A DNA stretch of 64,000 nucleotides from Membranipora membranacea. Its lineage: Eukaryota; Bryozoa; Gymnolaemata; Cheilostomatida; Membraniporidae. Where the stretch lies: positions 13,223,501-13,287,500 of the forward strand of contig OU612070.1 in NCBI GenBank assembly GCA_914767715.1. Direction: 5' to 3'. Under the pieces are notes generated by a model, which was not told the DNA's origin, did no database searches, and was given only the letters and a program-made list of their open reading frames with translations. The position numbers were made by a program, and so were the translations under genes. Positions 38,001-50,833 of this stretch are shown one piece after another (position 1 is the first letter of the stretch; each line of letters starts with the position of its first letter).

Positions 38001-41000
38001 CTTATTGCCCTCATTCAACACGCCGAATATTGGAATCCTCGGATTAACAGGGGGGTCACAACGCTGACTTGAAAATCCAAAAATTATACCAAGGGAGGGT
38101 ATCATGCTTTTTTTTCGGCCAGATCAATAAATAGATTTGCTTCTAACTAACCTCATAAGGAGGAGCAACTCCTGCTCATCCCGAATCTGCAGACCGTTTG
38201 GCTCTGCGGCTCTTCGTTCTCCGTCATCGTCCGTTTTAATTAGGGCCACTTTTGCTATAAAAAAACATGCCAAACGGCAGCATCGAAAAATTAAATCTCT
38301 GTTGGATTCTTATCAAACTCCGACCAGTTCAAGCTCTTATTGCCCTCATTCAACACGCCGAATATTGGAATCCTCGGATTAACAAGGGGGTCACAACGCT
38401 GACTTGAAAATCCAAAACTTATACCAAGGGAGAGTATCATGCTTTTTTTTCGGCCAGATAAAAAAATAGATTTGCTTCTAACTAACCTCATAAGGAGGAG
38501 CAACTCCTGCTCATCTCGAATCTGCAGACTGTTTGGCTCTGCGGCTTTTCGTTCTCCGTCAGCGTCCGTTTTGATTAGGGCCACTTTTGCTATAAAAAAA
38601 CATGCCAAACGGCAGCATCGAAAAATTAAATCTCTGTTGGATTCTTATCAAACTCCGACCAGTTCAAGCTCTTATTGCCCTCATTCAACACGCCGAATAT
38701 TGGAATCCTCGGATTAACAGGGGGGTCACAACGCTGACTTGAAAATCCAAAAATTATACCAAGGGAGGGTATCATGCTTTTTTTTCGGCCAGATCAAAAA
38801 ATAGATTTGCTTCTAACTAACCTCATAAGGAGGAGCAACTCCTGCTCATCTCGAATCTGCAGACCGTTTGGCTCTGCGGCTTTTCGTTCTCCGTCAGCGT
38901 CCGTTTTGATGAGGGCCACTTTTGCTATAAAAAAACATGCCAAAAGGCAGCATCGAAAAATTAAATCTCTGTTGGATTCTTATCAAACTCCAACCAGATC
39001 AAGCTCTTATTGCCCTCATTCAACACGCCGAATATTGGAATCCTCGGATTAACAGGGGGGTCACAACGCTGACTTGAAAATCCAAAGATTATACCAAGGG
39101 AGGGTATCATGCTTTTTTTTCGGCCAGATCAAAATATATATTTGCTTCTAACTAACCTCATAAGGAGGAGCAACTCCTGCTCATCTCGAATCTGCAGACC
39201 GTTTGGCTCTGCGGCTTTTCGTTCTCCGTCAGCGTCCGTTTTAATTAGGGCCACTTTTGCTATAAAAAAGCATGCCAAACGGCAGCATCAAAAAATTAAA
39301 TCTCTGTTGGATTCTTTTCAAACTCCGACCAGTTCAAGCTCTTATTGCCCTCATTCAACACGCCGAATATTGGAATCCTCGGATTAACAGGGGGGTCACA
39401 ACGCTGACTTGAAAATCCAAAAATTAGTCCAAGGGAGGGTATCATGCTTTTTTTTCGGCCAGATCAAAAAATAGATTTGCTTCTAACTAACCTCATAAGG
39501 AGGAGCAACTCCTGCTCATCCCGAATCTGCAGACCGTTTGGCTCTGCGGCTTTTCGTTCTCCGTCAGCATCCGTTTTAATTAGGGCCACTTTTGCTATAA
39601 AAAAACATGCCAAACGGCAGCATCGAAAAATTAAATCTCTGTTGGATTCTTATCAAACTCCGACCAGTTCAAGCTCTTATTGCCCTCATTCAACACGCCG
39701 AATATTGGAATCCTCGGATTAACAGGGGGGTCACAACGCTGACTTGAAAATCCAAAAATTATACCAAGGGAGGGTATCATGCTTTTTTTTCGGCCAGATC
39801 AAAAAATAGATTTGCTTCTAACTAACCTCATAAGGAGAAGCAAATCCTGCTCATCTCGAATCTGCAGACCGTTTGGCTCTGCGGCTTTTCGTTCTCCGTC
39901 AGCGTCCGTTTTAATTAGGGCCACTTTTGCTATAAAAAAACATGCCAAACGGCAGCATCGAAAAATTAAATCTCTGTTGGATTCTTATCAAACTCCGACC
40001 AGTTCAAGCTCTTATTGCCCTCATTCAACACGCCGAATATTGGAATCCTCGGATTAACAGGGGGGTCACAACGCTGACTTGAAAATCCAAAAATTATACC
40101 AAGGGAGGATGTCATGCTTTTTTTTCGGCCAGATCAAAAAATAGATTTGCTTCTAACTAACCTCATAAGGAGGAGCAACTCCTGCTCATCTCGAATCTGC
40201 AGACTGTTTGGCTCTGCGGCTTTTCGTTCTCCGTCAGCGTCCGTTTTAATTAGGGCCACTTTTGCTATAAAAAAACATGCCAAACGGCAGCATCGAAAAA
40301 TTAAATCTCTGTTGGATTCTTATCAAACTCCGACCAGTTCAAGCTCTTATTGCCCTCATTCAACACGCCGAATATTGGAATCCTCGGATTAACAGGGGGG
40401 TCACAACGCTGACTTGAAAATCCAAAAATTATACCAAGGGAGGGTATCACGCTTTTTTTTCGGCCAGATCAAAAAATAGATTTGCTTCTAACTAACCTCA
40501 TAAGGAGGAGCAACTCCTGCTCATCTCGAATCTGCAGACCGTTTGGCTCTGCGGCTTTTCGTTCTCCGTCATCGTCCGTTTTAATTAGGGCCACTTTTGC
40601 TATAAAAAAACATGCCAAACGGCAGCATCGAAAAATTAAATCTCTGTTGGATTCTTATCAAACTCCGACCAGTTCAAGCTCTTATTGCCCTCATTCAACA
40701 CGCCGAATATTGGAATCCTCGGATTAACAGGGGGGTCACAACGCTGACTTGAAAATCCAAAAATTATACCAAGGGAGGGTATCATGCTTTTTTTTCGGCC
40801 AGATCAATAAATAGATTTGCTTCTAACTAACCTCATAAGGAGGAGCAACTCCTGCTCATCCCGAATCTGCAGACCGTTTGGCTCTGCGGCTTTTCGTTCT
40901 CCGTCATCGTCCGTTTTAATTAGGGCCACTTTTGCTATAAAAAAACATGCCAAACGGCAGCATCGAAAAATTAAATCTCTGTTGGATTCTTATCAAACTC

Positions 41001-44000
41001 CGACCAGTTCAAGCTCTTATTGCCCTCATTCAACACGCCGAATATTGGAATCCTCGGATTAACAGGGGGGTCACAACGCTGACTTGAAAATCCAAAACTT
41101 ATACCAAGGGAGAGTATCATGCTTTTTTTTCGGCCAGATCAAAAAATAGATTTGCTTCTAACTAACCTCATAAGGAGGAGCAACTCCTGCTCATCCCGAA
41201 TCTGCAGACCGTTTGGCTCTGCGGCTTTTCGTTCTCCGTCAGAATCCGTTTTAATTAGGGCCACTTTTGCTATAAAAAAACATGCCAAACGGCAGCATCG
41301 AAAAATTAAATCTCTGTTGGATTCTTATCAAACTCCGACCAGTTCAAGCTCTTATTGCCCTCATTCAACACGCCGAATATTGGAATCCTCGGATTAACAG
41401 GGGGGTCACAACGCTGACTTGAAAATCCAAAAATTATACCAAGGGAGGGTATCATGCTTTTTTTTCGGCCAGATCAAAAAATAGATTTGCTTCTAACTAA
41501 CCTCATAAGGAGAAGCAAATCCTGCTCATCTCGAATCTGCAGACCGTTTGGCTCTGCGGCTTTTCGTTCTCCGTCAGCGTCCGTTTTAATTAGGGCCACT
41601 TTTGCTATAAAAAAACATGCCAAACGGCAGCATCGAAAAATTAAATCTCTGTTGGATTCTTATCAAACTCCGACCAGTTCAAGCTCTTATTGCCCTCATT
41701 CAACACGCCGAATATTGGAATCCTCGGATTAACAGGGGGGTCACAACGCTGACTTGAAAATCCAAAAATTATACCAAGGGAGGATGTCATGCTTTTTTTT
41801 CGGCCAGATCAAAAAATAGATTTGCTTCTAACTAACCTCATAAGGAGGAGCAACTCCTGCTCATCTCGAATCTGCAGACTGTTTGGCTCTGCGGCTTGTC
41901 GTTCTCCGTCAGCGTCCGTTTTAATTAGGGCCACTTTTGCTATAAAAAAACATGCCAAACGGCAGCATCGAAAAATTAAATCTCTGTTGGATTCTTATCA
42001 AACTCCGACCAGTTCAAGCTCTTATTGCCCTCATTCAACACGCCGAATATTGGAATCCTCGGATTAACAGGGGGGTCACAACGCTGACTTGAAAATCCAA
42101 AAATTATACCAAGGGAGGGTATCACGCTTTTTTTTCGGCCAGATCAAAAAATAGATTTGCTTCTAACTAACCTCATAAGGAGGAGCAACTCCTGCTCATC
42201 TCGAATCTGCAGACCGTTTGGCTCTGCGGCTTTTCGTTCTCCGTCAGCGTCCGTTTTAATTAGGGCCACTTTTGCTATAAAAAAACATGCCAAACGGCAG
42301 CATCGAAAAATTAAATCTCTGTTGGATTCTTATCAAACTCCGACCAGTTCAAGCTCTTATTGCCCTCATTCAACACGCCGAATATTGGAATCCTCGGATT
42401 AACAGGGGGGTCACAACGCTGACTTGAAAATCCAAAAATTATACCAAGGGAGGGTATCATGCTTTTTTTTCGGCCAGATCAATAAATAGATTTGCTTCTA
42501 ACTAACCTCATAAGGAGGAGCAACTCCTGCTCATCCCGAATCTGCAGACCGTTTGGCTCTGCGGCTTTTCGTTCTCCGTCATCGTCCGTTTTAATTAGGG
42601 CCACTTTTGCTATAAAAAAACATGCCAAACGGCAGCATCGAAAAATTAAATCTCTGTTGGATTCTTATCAAACTCCGACCAGTTCAAGCTCTTATTGCCC
42701 TCATTCAACACGCCGAATATTGGAATCCTCGGATTAACAGGGGGGTCACAACGCTGACTTGAAAATCCAAAACTTATACCAAGGGAGAGTATCATGCTTT
42801 TTTTTCGGCCAGATCAAAAAATAGATTTGCTTCTAACTAACCTCATAAGGAGGAGCAACTCCTGCTCATCTCGAATCTGCAGACTGTTTGGCTCTGCGGC
42901 TTTTCGTTCTCCGTCAGCGTCCGTTTTAATTAGGGCCACTTTTGCTATAAAAAAACATGCCAAACGGCAGCATCGAAAAATTAAATCTCTGTTGGATTCT
43001 TATCAAACTCCAACCAGTTCAAGCTCTTATTGCCCTCATTCAACACGCCGAATATTGGAATCCTCGGATTAACAGGGGGGTCACAACGCTGACTTGAAAA
43101 TCCAAAAATTATACCAAGGGAGGGTATCATGCTTTTTTTTCGGCCAGATCAAAAAATAGATTTGCTTCTAACTAACCTCATAAGGAGGAGCAACTCCTGC
43201 TCATCTCGAATCTGCAGACCGTTTGGCTCTGCGGCTTTTCGTTCTCCGTCAGCGTCCGTTTTAATTAGGGCCACTTTTGCTATAAAAAAACATGCCAAAC
43301 GGCAGCATCGAAAAATTAAATCTCTGTTGGATTCTTATCAAACTCCGACCAGTTCAAGCTCTTATTGCCCTCATTCAACACGCCGAATATTGGAATCCTC
43401 GGATTAACAGGGGGGTCACAACGCTGACTTGGAAATCCAAAAATTATACCAAGGGAGGATGTCATGCTTTTTTTTCGGCCAGATCAAAAAATAGATTTGC
43501 TTCTAACTAACCTCATAAGGAGGAGCAACTCCTGCTCATCCCGAATCTGCAGACCGTTTGGCACTGCGGCTTTTCGTTCTCCGTCAGCGTCCGTTTTGAT
43601 GAGGGCCACTTTTGCTATAAAAAAGCATGCCAAACGGCAGCATCGAAAAATTTAATCTCTGTTGGATTCTTTTCAAACTCCGACCAGTTCAAGCTCTTAT
43701 TGCCCTCATTCAACACGCCGAATATTGGAATCCTCGGATTAACAGGGGGGTCACAACGCTGACTTGAAAATCCAAAAATTATACCAAGGGAGGGTATCAT
43801 GCTTTTTTTTCGGCCAGATCAAAAAATAGATTTGTTTCTAACTAACCTCATAAGGAGGAGCAACTCCTGCTCATCCCGAATCTGCAGACCGTTTGGCTCT
43901 GCGGCTTTTCGTTCTCCGTCAGCATCCGTTTTAATTAGGGCCACTTTTGCTATAAAAAAACATGCCAAACGGCAGCATCGAAAAATTAAATCTCTGTTGG

Positions 44001-46813
44001 ATTCTTATCAAACTCCGACCAGTTCAAGCTCTTATTGCCCTCATTCAACACGCCGAATATTGGAATCCTCGGATTAACAGGGGGGTCACAACGCTGACTT
44101 GAAAATCCAAAACTTATACCAAGGGAGAGTATCATGCTTTTTTTTCGGCCAGATCAAAAAATAGATTTGCTTCTAACTAACCTCATAAGGAGGAGCAACT
44201 CCTGCTCATCTCGAATCTGCAGACTGTTTGGCTCTGCGGCTTTTCGTTCTCCGTCAGCGTCCGTTTTAATTAGGGCCACTTTTGCTATAAAAAAACATGC
44301 CAAACGGCAGCATCGAAAAATTAAATCTCTGTTGGATTCTTATCAAACTCCGACCAGTTCAAGCTCTTATTGCCCTCATTCAACACGCCGAATATTGGAA
44401 TCCTCGGATTAACAGGGGGGTCACAACGCTGACTTGAAAATCCAAAAATTATACCAAGGGAGGGTATCATGCTTTTTTTTCGGCCAGATCAAAAAATAGA
44501 TTTGCTTCTAACTAACCTCATAAGGAGGAGCAACTCCTGCTCATCTCGAATCTGCAGACCGTTTGGCTCTGCGGCTTTTCGTTCTCCGTCAGCGTCCGTT
44601 TTAATTAGGGCCACTTTTGCTATAAAAAAACATGCCAAACGGCAGCATCGAAAAATTAAATCTCTGTTGGATTCTTATCAAACTCCGACCAGTTCAAGCT
44701 CTTATTGCCCTCATTCAACACGCCGAATATTGGAATCCTCGGATTAACAGGGGGGTCACAACGCTGACTTGGAAATCCAAAAATTATACCAAGGGAGGAT
44801 GTCATGCTTTTTTTTCGGCCAGATCAAAAAATAGATTTGCTTCTAACTAACCTCATAAGGAGGAGCAACTCCTGCTCATCCCGAATCTGCAGACCGTTTG
44901 GCACTGCGGCTTTTCGTTCTCCGTCAGCGTCCGTTTTGATGAGGGCCACTTTTGCTATAAAAAAGCATGCCAAACGGCAGCATCGAAAAATTTAATCTCT
45001 GTTGGATTCTTTTCAAACTCCGACCAGTTCAAGCTCTTATTGCCCTCATTCAACACGCCGAATATTGGAATCCTCGGATTAACAGGGGGGTCACAACGCT
45101 GACTTGAAAATCCAAAAATTATACCAAGGGAGGGTATCATGCTTTTTTTTCGGCCAGATCAAAAAATAGATTTGTTTCTAACTAACCTCATAAGGAGGAG
45201 CAACTCCTGCTCATCCCGAATCTGCAGACCGTTTGGCTCTGCGGCTTTTCGTTCTCCGTCAGCATCCGTTTTAATTAGGGCCACTTTTGCTATAAAAAAA
45301 CATGCCAAACGGCAGCATCGAAAAATTAAATCTCTGTTGGATTCTTATCAAACTCCGACCAGTTCAAGCTCTTATTGCCCTCATTCAACACGCCGAATAT
45401 TGGAATCCTCGGATTAACAGGGGGGTCACAACGCTGACTTGAAAATCCAAAAATTATACCAAGGGAGGGTATCATGCTTTTTTTTCGGCCAGATCAAAAA
45501 ATAGATTTGCTTCTAACTAACCTCATAAGGAGAAGCAAATCCTGCTCATCTCGAATCTGCAGACAGTTTGGCTCTGCGGCTTTTCGTTCTCCGTCAGCGT
45601 CCGTTTTAATTAGGGCCACTTTTGCTATAAAAAAACATGCCAAACGGCAGCATCGAAAAATTAAATCTCTGTTGGATTCTTATCAAACTCCGACCAGTTC
45701 AAGCTCTTATTGCCCTCATTCAACACGCCGAATATTGGAATCCTCGGATTAACAGGGGGGTCACAACGCTGACTTGAAAATCCAAAAATTATACCAAGGG
45801 AGGGTATCATGCTTTTATTTCGGCCAGATCAAAAAATAGATTTGCTTCTAACTAACCTCATAAGGAGGAGCAACTCCTGCTCATCCCGAATCTGCAGACC
45901 GTTTGGCTCTGCGGCTTTTCGTTCTCCGTCAGCGTCCGTTTTAATTAGGGCCACTTTTGCTATAAAAAAACATGCCAAACGGCAGCATCGAAAAATTAAA
46001 TCTCTGTTGGATTCTTATCAAACTCCGACCAGTTCAAGCTCTTATTGCCCTCATTCAACACGCCGAATATTGGAATCCTCGGATTAACAGGGGGGTCACA
46101 ACGCTGACTTGAAAATCCGAAAATTATACTAAGGGAGGGTATCATGCTTTTTTTTCGGCCAGATCAAAAAATAGATTTGCTTCTAACTAACCTCATAAGG
46201 AGGAGCAACTCCTGCTCATCCCGAATCTGCAGACCGTTTGGCTCTGCGGCTTTTCGTTCTCCGTCAGCATCCGTTTTAATTAGGGCCACTTTTGCTATAA
46301 AAAAACATGCCAAACGGCAGCATCGAAAAATTAAATCTCTGTTGGATTCTTATCCAACTCCGACCAGTTCAAGCTCTTATTGCCCTCATTCAACACGCCG
46401 AATATTGGAATCCTCGGATTAACAGGGGGGTCACAACGCTGACTTGAAAATCCAAAAATTATACCAAGGGAGGGTATCATGTTTTTTTTTCGGCCAGATC
46501 AAAAAATAGATTTGCTTCTAACTAACCTCATAAGGAGGAGCAACTCCTGCTCATCTCGAATCTGCAGACCGTTTGGCTCTGCGGCTTTTCGTTCTCCGTC
46601 AGCGACCGTTTTAATTAGGGCCACTTTTGCTATAAAAAAACATGCCAAACGGCAGCATCGAAAAATTAAATCTCTGTTGGATTCTTATCAAACTCCGACC
46701 AGTTCAAGCTCTTATTGCCCTCATTCAACACGCCGAATATTGGAATCCTCGGATTAACAGGGGGGTCACAACGCTGACTTGAAAATCCAAAAATTATACC
46801 AAGGGAGGGTATC
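35090..46813 (+). repeat. 35-monomer duplication, copy 2 (11,724 bp)
   Basis: This is the near-perfect direct copy of 23366-35089, immediately adjacent. It ends where the 46814 unit (CAAACAATAG, CATAAAGAGG, ATTTAATC) departs from the 35090 unit. Two differences in 11.7 kb mean either a very recent unequal exchange or an assembly artefact. The two real differences favour the former. Confidence 0.93.
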
Positions 46814-49158
46814 ATGCTTTTTTTTCGGCCAGATCAAACAATAGATTTGCTTCTAACTAACCTCATAAAGAGGAGCAACTCCTGCTCATCCCGAATCTGC
46901 AGACCGTTTGGCTCTGCGGCTTTTCGTTCTCCGTCAGCGTCCGTTTTAATTAGGGCCACTTTTGCTATAAAAAAACATGCCAAACGGCAGCATCGAAAAA
47001 TTTAATCTCTGTTGGATTCTTATCAAACTCCGACCAGTTCAAGCTCTTATTGCCCTCATTCAACACGCCGAATATTGGAATCCTCGGATTAACAGGGGGG
47101 TCACAACGCTGACTTGAAAATCCAAAAATTATACCAAGGGAGGGTATCATGCTTTTTTTTCGGCCAGATCAAAAAATAGATTTGCTTCTAACTAACCTCA
47201 TAAGGAGGAACAACTCCTGCTCATCCCGAATCTGCAGACCGTTTGGCTCTGCGGCTTTTCGTTCTCCGTCAGCGTCCGTTTTAATTAGGGCCACTTTTGC
47301 TATAAAAAAACATGCCAAACGGCAGCATCGAAAAATTAAATCTCTGTTGGATTCTTATCAAACTCCGACCACTTCAAGCTCTTATTGCCCTCATTCAACA
47401 CGCCGAATATTGGAATCCTCGGATTAACAGGGGGGTCACAACGCTGACTTGAAAATCCAAAAATTATACCAAGGGAGGGTATCATGCTTTATTTTCGGCC
47501 AGATCAAAAAATAGATTTGCTTCTAACTAACCTCATAAGGAGGAGCAACTCCTGCTCATCTCGAATCTGCAGACCGTTTGGCTCTGCGGCTTTTCGTTCT
47601 CCGTCAGCGTCCGTTTTAATTAGGGCCACTTTTGCTATAAAAAAACATGCCAAACGGCAGCATCGAAAAATTAAATCTCTGTTGGATTCTTATCAAACTC
47701 CGACCAGTTCAAGCTCTTATTGCCCTCATTCAACACGCCGAATAATGGAATCCTCGGATTAACAGGGGGGTCACAACGCTGACTTGAAAATCTGAAAGTT
47801 ATACTAAGGGAGGGTATCATGCTTTTTTTTCGGCCAGATCAAAAAATAGATTTGCTTCTAACTAACCTCATAAGGAGGAGCAACTCCTGCTCATCCCGAA
47901 TCTGCAGACCGTTTGGCTCTGCGGCTTTTCGTTCTCCGTCAGCATCCGTTTTAATTAGGGCCACTTTTGCTATAAAAAAACATGCCAAACGGCAGCATCG
48001 AAAAATTAAATCTCTGTTGGATTCTTATCCAACTCCGACCAGTTCAAGCTCTTATTGCCCTCATTCAACACGCCGAATATTGGAATCCTCGGATTAACAG
48101 GGGGGTCACAACGCTGACTTGAAAATCCAAAAATTATACCAAGGGAGGGTATCATGTTTTTTTTTCGGCCAGATCAAAAAATAGATTTGCTTCTAACTAA
48201 CCTCATAAGGAGGAGCAACTCCTGCTCATCTCGAATCTGCAGACCGTTTGGCTCTGCGGCTTCTCGTTCTCCGTCAGCGACCGTTTTAATTAGGGCCACT
48301 TTTGCTATAAAAAAACATGCCAAACGGCAGCATCGAAAAATTAAATCTCTGTTGGATTCTTATCAAACTCCGACCAGTTCAAGCTCTTATTGCCCTCATT
48401 CAACACGCCGAATATTGGAATCCTCGGATTAACAGGGGGGTCACAACGCTGACTTGAAAATCCAAAAATTATACCAAGGGAGGGTATCATGCTTTTTTTT
48501 CGGCCAGATCAAAAAATAGATTTGCTTCTAACTAACCTCATAAAGAGGAGCAACTCCTGCTCATCCCGAATCTGCAGACCGTTTGGCTCTGCGGCTTTTC
48601 GTTCTCCGTCAGCGTCCGTTTTAATTAGGGCCACTTTTGCTATAAAAAAACATGCCAAACGGCAGCATCGAAAAATTTAATCTCTGTTGGATTCTTATCA
48701 AACTCCGACCAGTTCAAGCTCTTATTGCCCTCATTCAACACGCCGAATATTGGAATCCTCGGATTAACAGGGGGGTCACAACGCTGACTTGAAAATCCAA
48801 AAATTATACCAAGGGAGGGTATCATGCTTTTTTTTCGGCCAGATCAAAAAATAGATTTGCTTCTAACTAACCTCATAAGGAGGAGCAACTCCTGCTCATC
48901 CCGAATCTGCAGACCGTTTGGCTCTGCGGCTTTTCGTTCTCCGTCAGCGTCCGTTTTAATTAGGGCCACTTTTGCTATAAAAAAACATGCCAAACGGCAG
49001 CATCGAAAAATTAAATCTCTGTTGGATTCTTATCAAACTCCGACCACTTCAAGCTCTTATTGCCCTCATTCAACACGCCGAATATTGGAATCCTCGGATT
49101 AACAGGGGGGTCACAACGCTGACTTGAAAATCCAAAAATTATACCAAGGGAGGGTATC
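46144..49158 (+). repeat. Five-monomer duplication (period 1,675 bp)
   Basis: Ordered types TCAGCATCC + TATCCAAC, ATGTTT + GCGACCG, CATAAAGAGG + ATTTAATC, and CGACCACTTC occur at 46144, 46479, 46814 and 47149, and again at 47819, 48154, 48489 and 48824. The spacer unit at 47484 has TTTATTTTCGG and ends TCTGAAAGTTATACTAAG, a mutated form of the junction before 46144. The first two units also close the 35-monomer copy 2. Confidence 0.85.
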
Positions 49159-50833
49159 ATGCTTTTTTTTCGGCCAGATCAATAAATAGATTTGCTTCTA
49201 ACTAAACTCATAAGGAGGAGCAACTCCTGCTCATCCCGAATCTGCAGACCGTTTGGCTCTGCGGCTTTTCGTTCTCCGTCATCGTCCGTTTTAATTAGGG
49301 CCACTTTTGCTATAAAAAAACATGCCAAACGGCAGCATCGAAAAATTAAATCTCTGTTGGATTCTTATCAAACTCCGACCAGTTCAAGCTCTTATTGCCC
49401 TCATTCAACACGCCGAATATTGGAATCCTCGGATTAACAGGGGGGTCACAACGCTGACTTGAAAATCCAAAACTTATACCAAGGGAGAGTATCATGCTTT
49501 TTTTTCGGCCAGATCAAAAAATAGATTTGCTTCTAACTAACCTCATAAGGAGGAGCAACTCCTGCTCATCTCGAATCTGCAGACTGTTTGGCTCTGCGGC
49601 TTTTCGTTCTCCGTCAGCGTCCGTTTTAATTAGGGCCACTTTTGCTATAAAAAAACATGCCAAACGGCAGCATCGAAAAATTAAATCTCTGTTGGATTCT
49701 TATCAAACTCCGACCAGTTCAAGCTCTTATTGCCCTCATTCAACACGCCGAATATTGGAATCCTCGGATTAACAGGGGGGTCACAACGCTGACTTGAAAA
49801 TCCAAAAATTATACCAAGGGAGGGTATCATGCTTTATTTTCGGCCAGATCAAAAAATAGATTTGCTTCTAACTAACCTCATAAGGAGGAGCAACTCCTGC
49901 TCATCTCGAATCTGCAGACCGTTTGGCTCTGCGGCTTTTCGTTCTCCGTCAGCGTCCGTTTTAATTAGGGCCACTTTTGCTATAAAAAAACATGCCAAAC
50001 GGCAGCATCGAAAAATTAAATCTCTGTTGGATTCTTATCAAACTCCGACCAGTTCAAGCTCTTATTGCCCTCATTCAACACGCCGAATATTGGAATCCTC
50101 CGATTAACAGGGGGGTCACAACGCTGACTTGAAAATCCAAAAATTATACCAAGGGAGGGTATCATGCTTTTTTTTCGGCCAGATCAATAAATAGATTTGC
50201 TTCTAACTAACCTCATAAGGAGGAGCAACTCCTGCTCATCCCGAATCTGCAGACCGTTTGGCTCTGCGGCTTTTCGTTCTCCGTCATCGTCCGTTTTAAT
50301 TAGGGCCACTTTTGCTATAAAAAAACATGCCAAACGGCAGCATCGAAAAATTAAATCTCTGTTGGATTCTTATCAAACTCCGACCAGTTCAAGCTCTTAT
50401 TGCCCTCATTCAACACGCCGAATATTGGAATCCTCGGATTAACAGGGGGGTCACAACGCTGACTTGAAAATCCAAAACTTATACCAAGGGAGAGTATCAT
50501 GCTTTTTTTTCGGCCAGATCAAAAAATAGATTTGCTTCTAACTAACCTCATAAGGAGGAGCAACTCCTGCTCATCTCGAATCTGCAGACTGTTTGGCTCT
50601 GCGGCTTTTCGTTCTCCGTCAGCGTCCGTTTTAATTAGGGCCACTTTTGCTATAAAAAAACATGCCAAACGGCAGCATCGAAAAATTAAATCTCTGTTGG
50701 ATTCTTATCAAACTCCGACCAGTTCAAGCTCTTATTGCCCTCATTCAACACGCCGAATATTGGAATCCTCGGATTAACAGGGGGGTCACAACGCTGACTT
50801 GAAAATCCAAAAATTATACCAAGGGAGGGTATC
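49159..50833 (+). repeat. Three-monomer duplication (period 1,005 bp)
   Basis: The CAATAAATAG + TCATCG unit and the following GGGAGAG + GACTGTTTGG unit at 49159 and 49494 recur at 50164 and 50499. The TTTATTTTCGG unit at 49829 sits between them. Private changes include ACTAAACTC at 49159 and CCTCCGATT near 50098. Confidence 0.75.
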
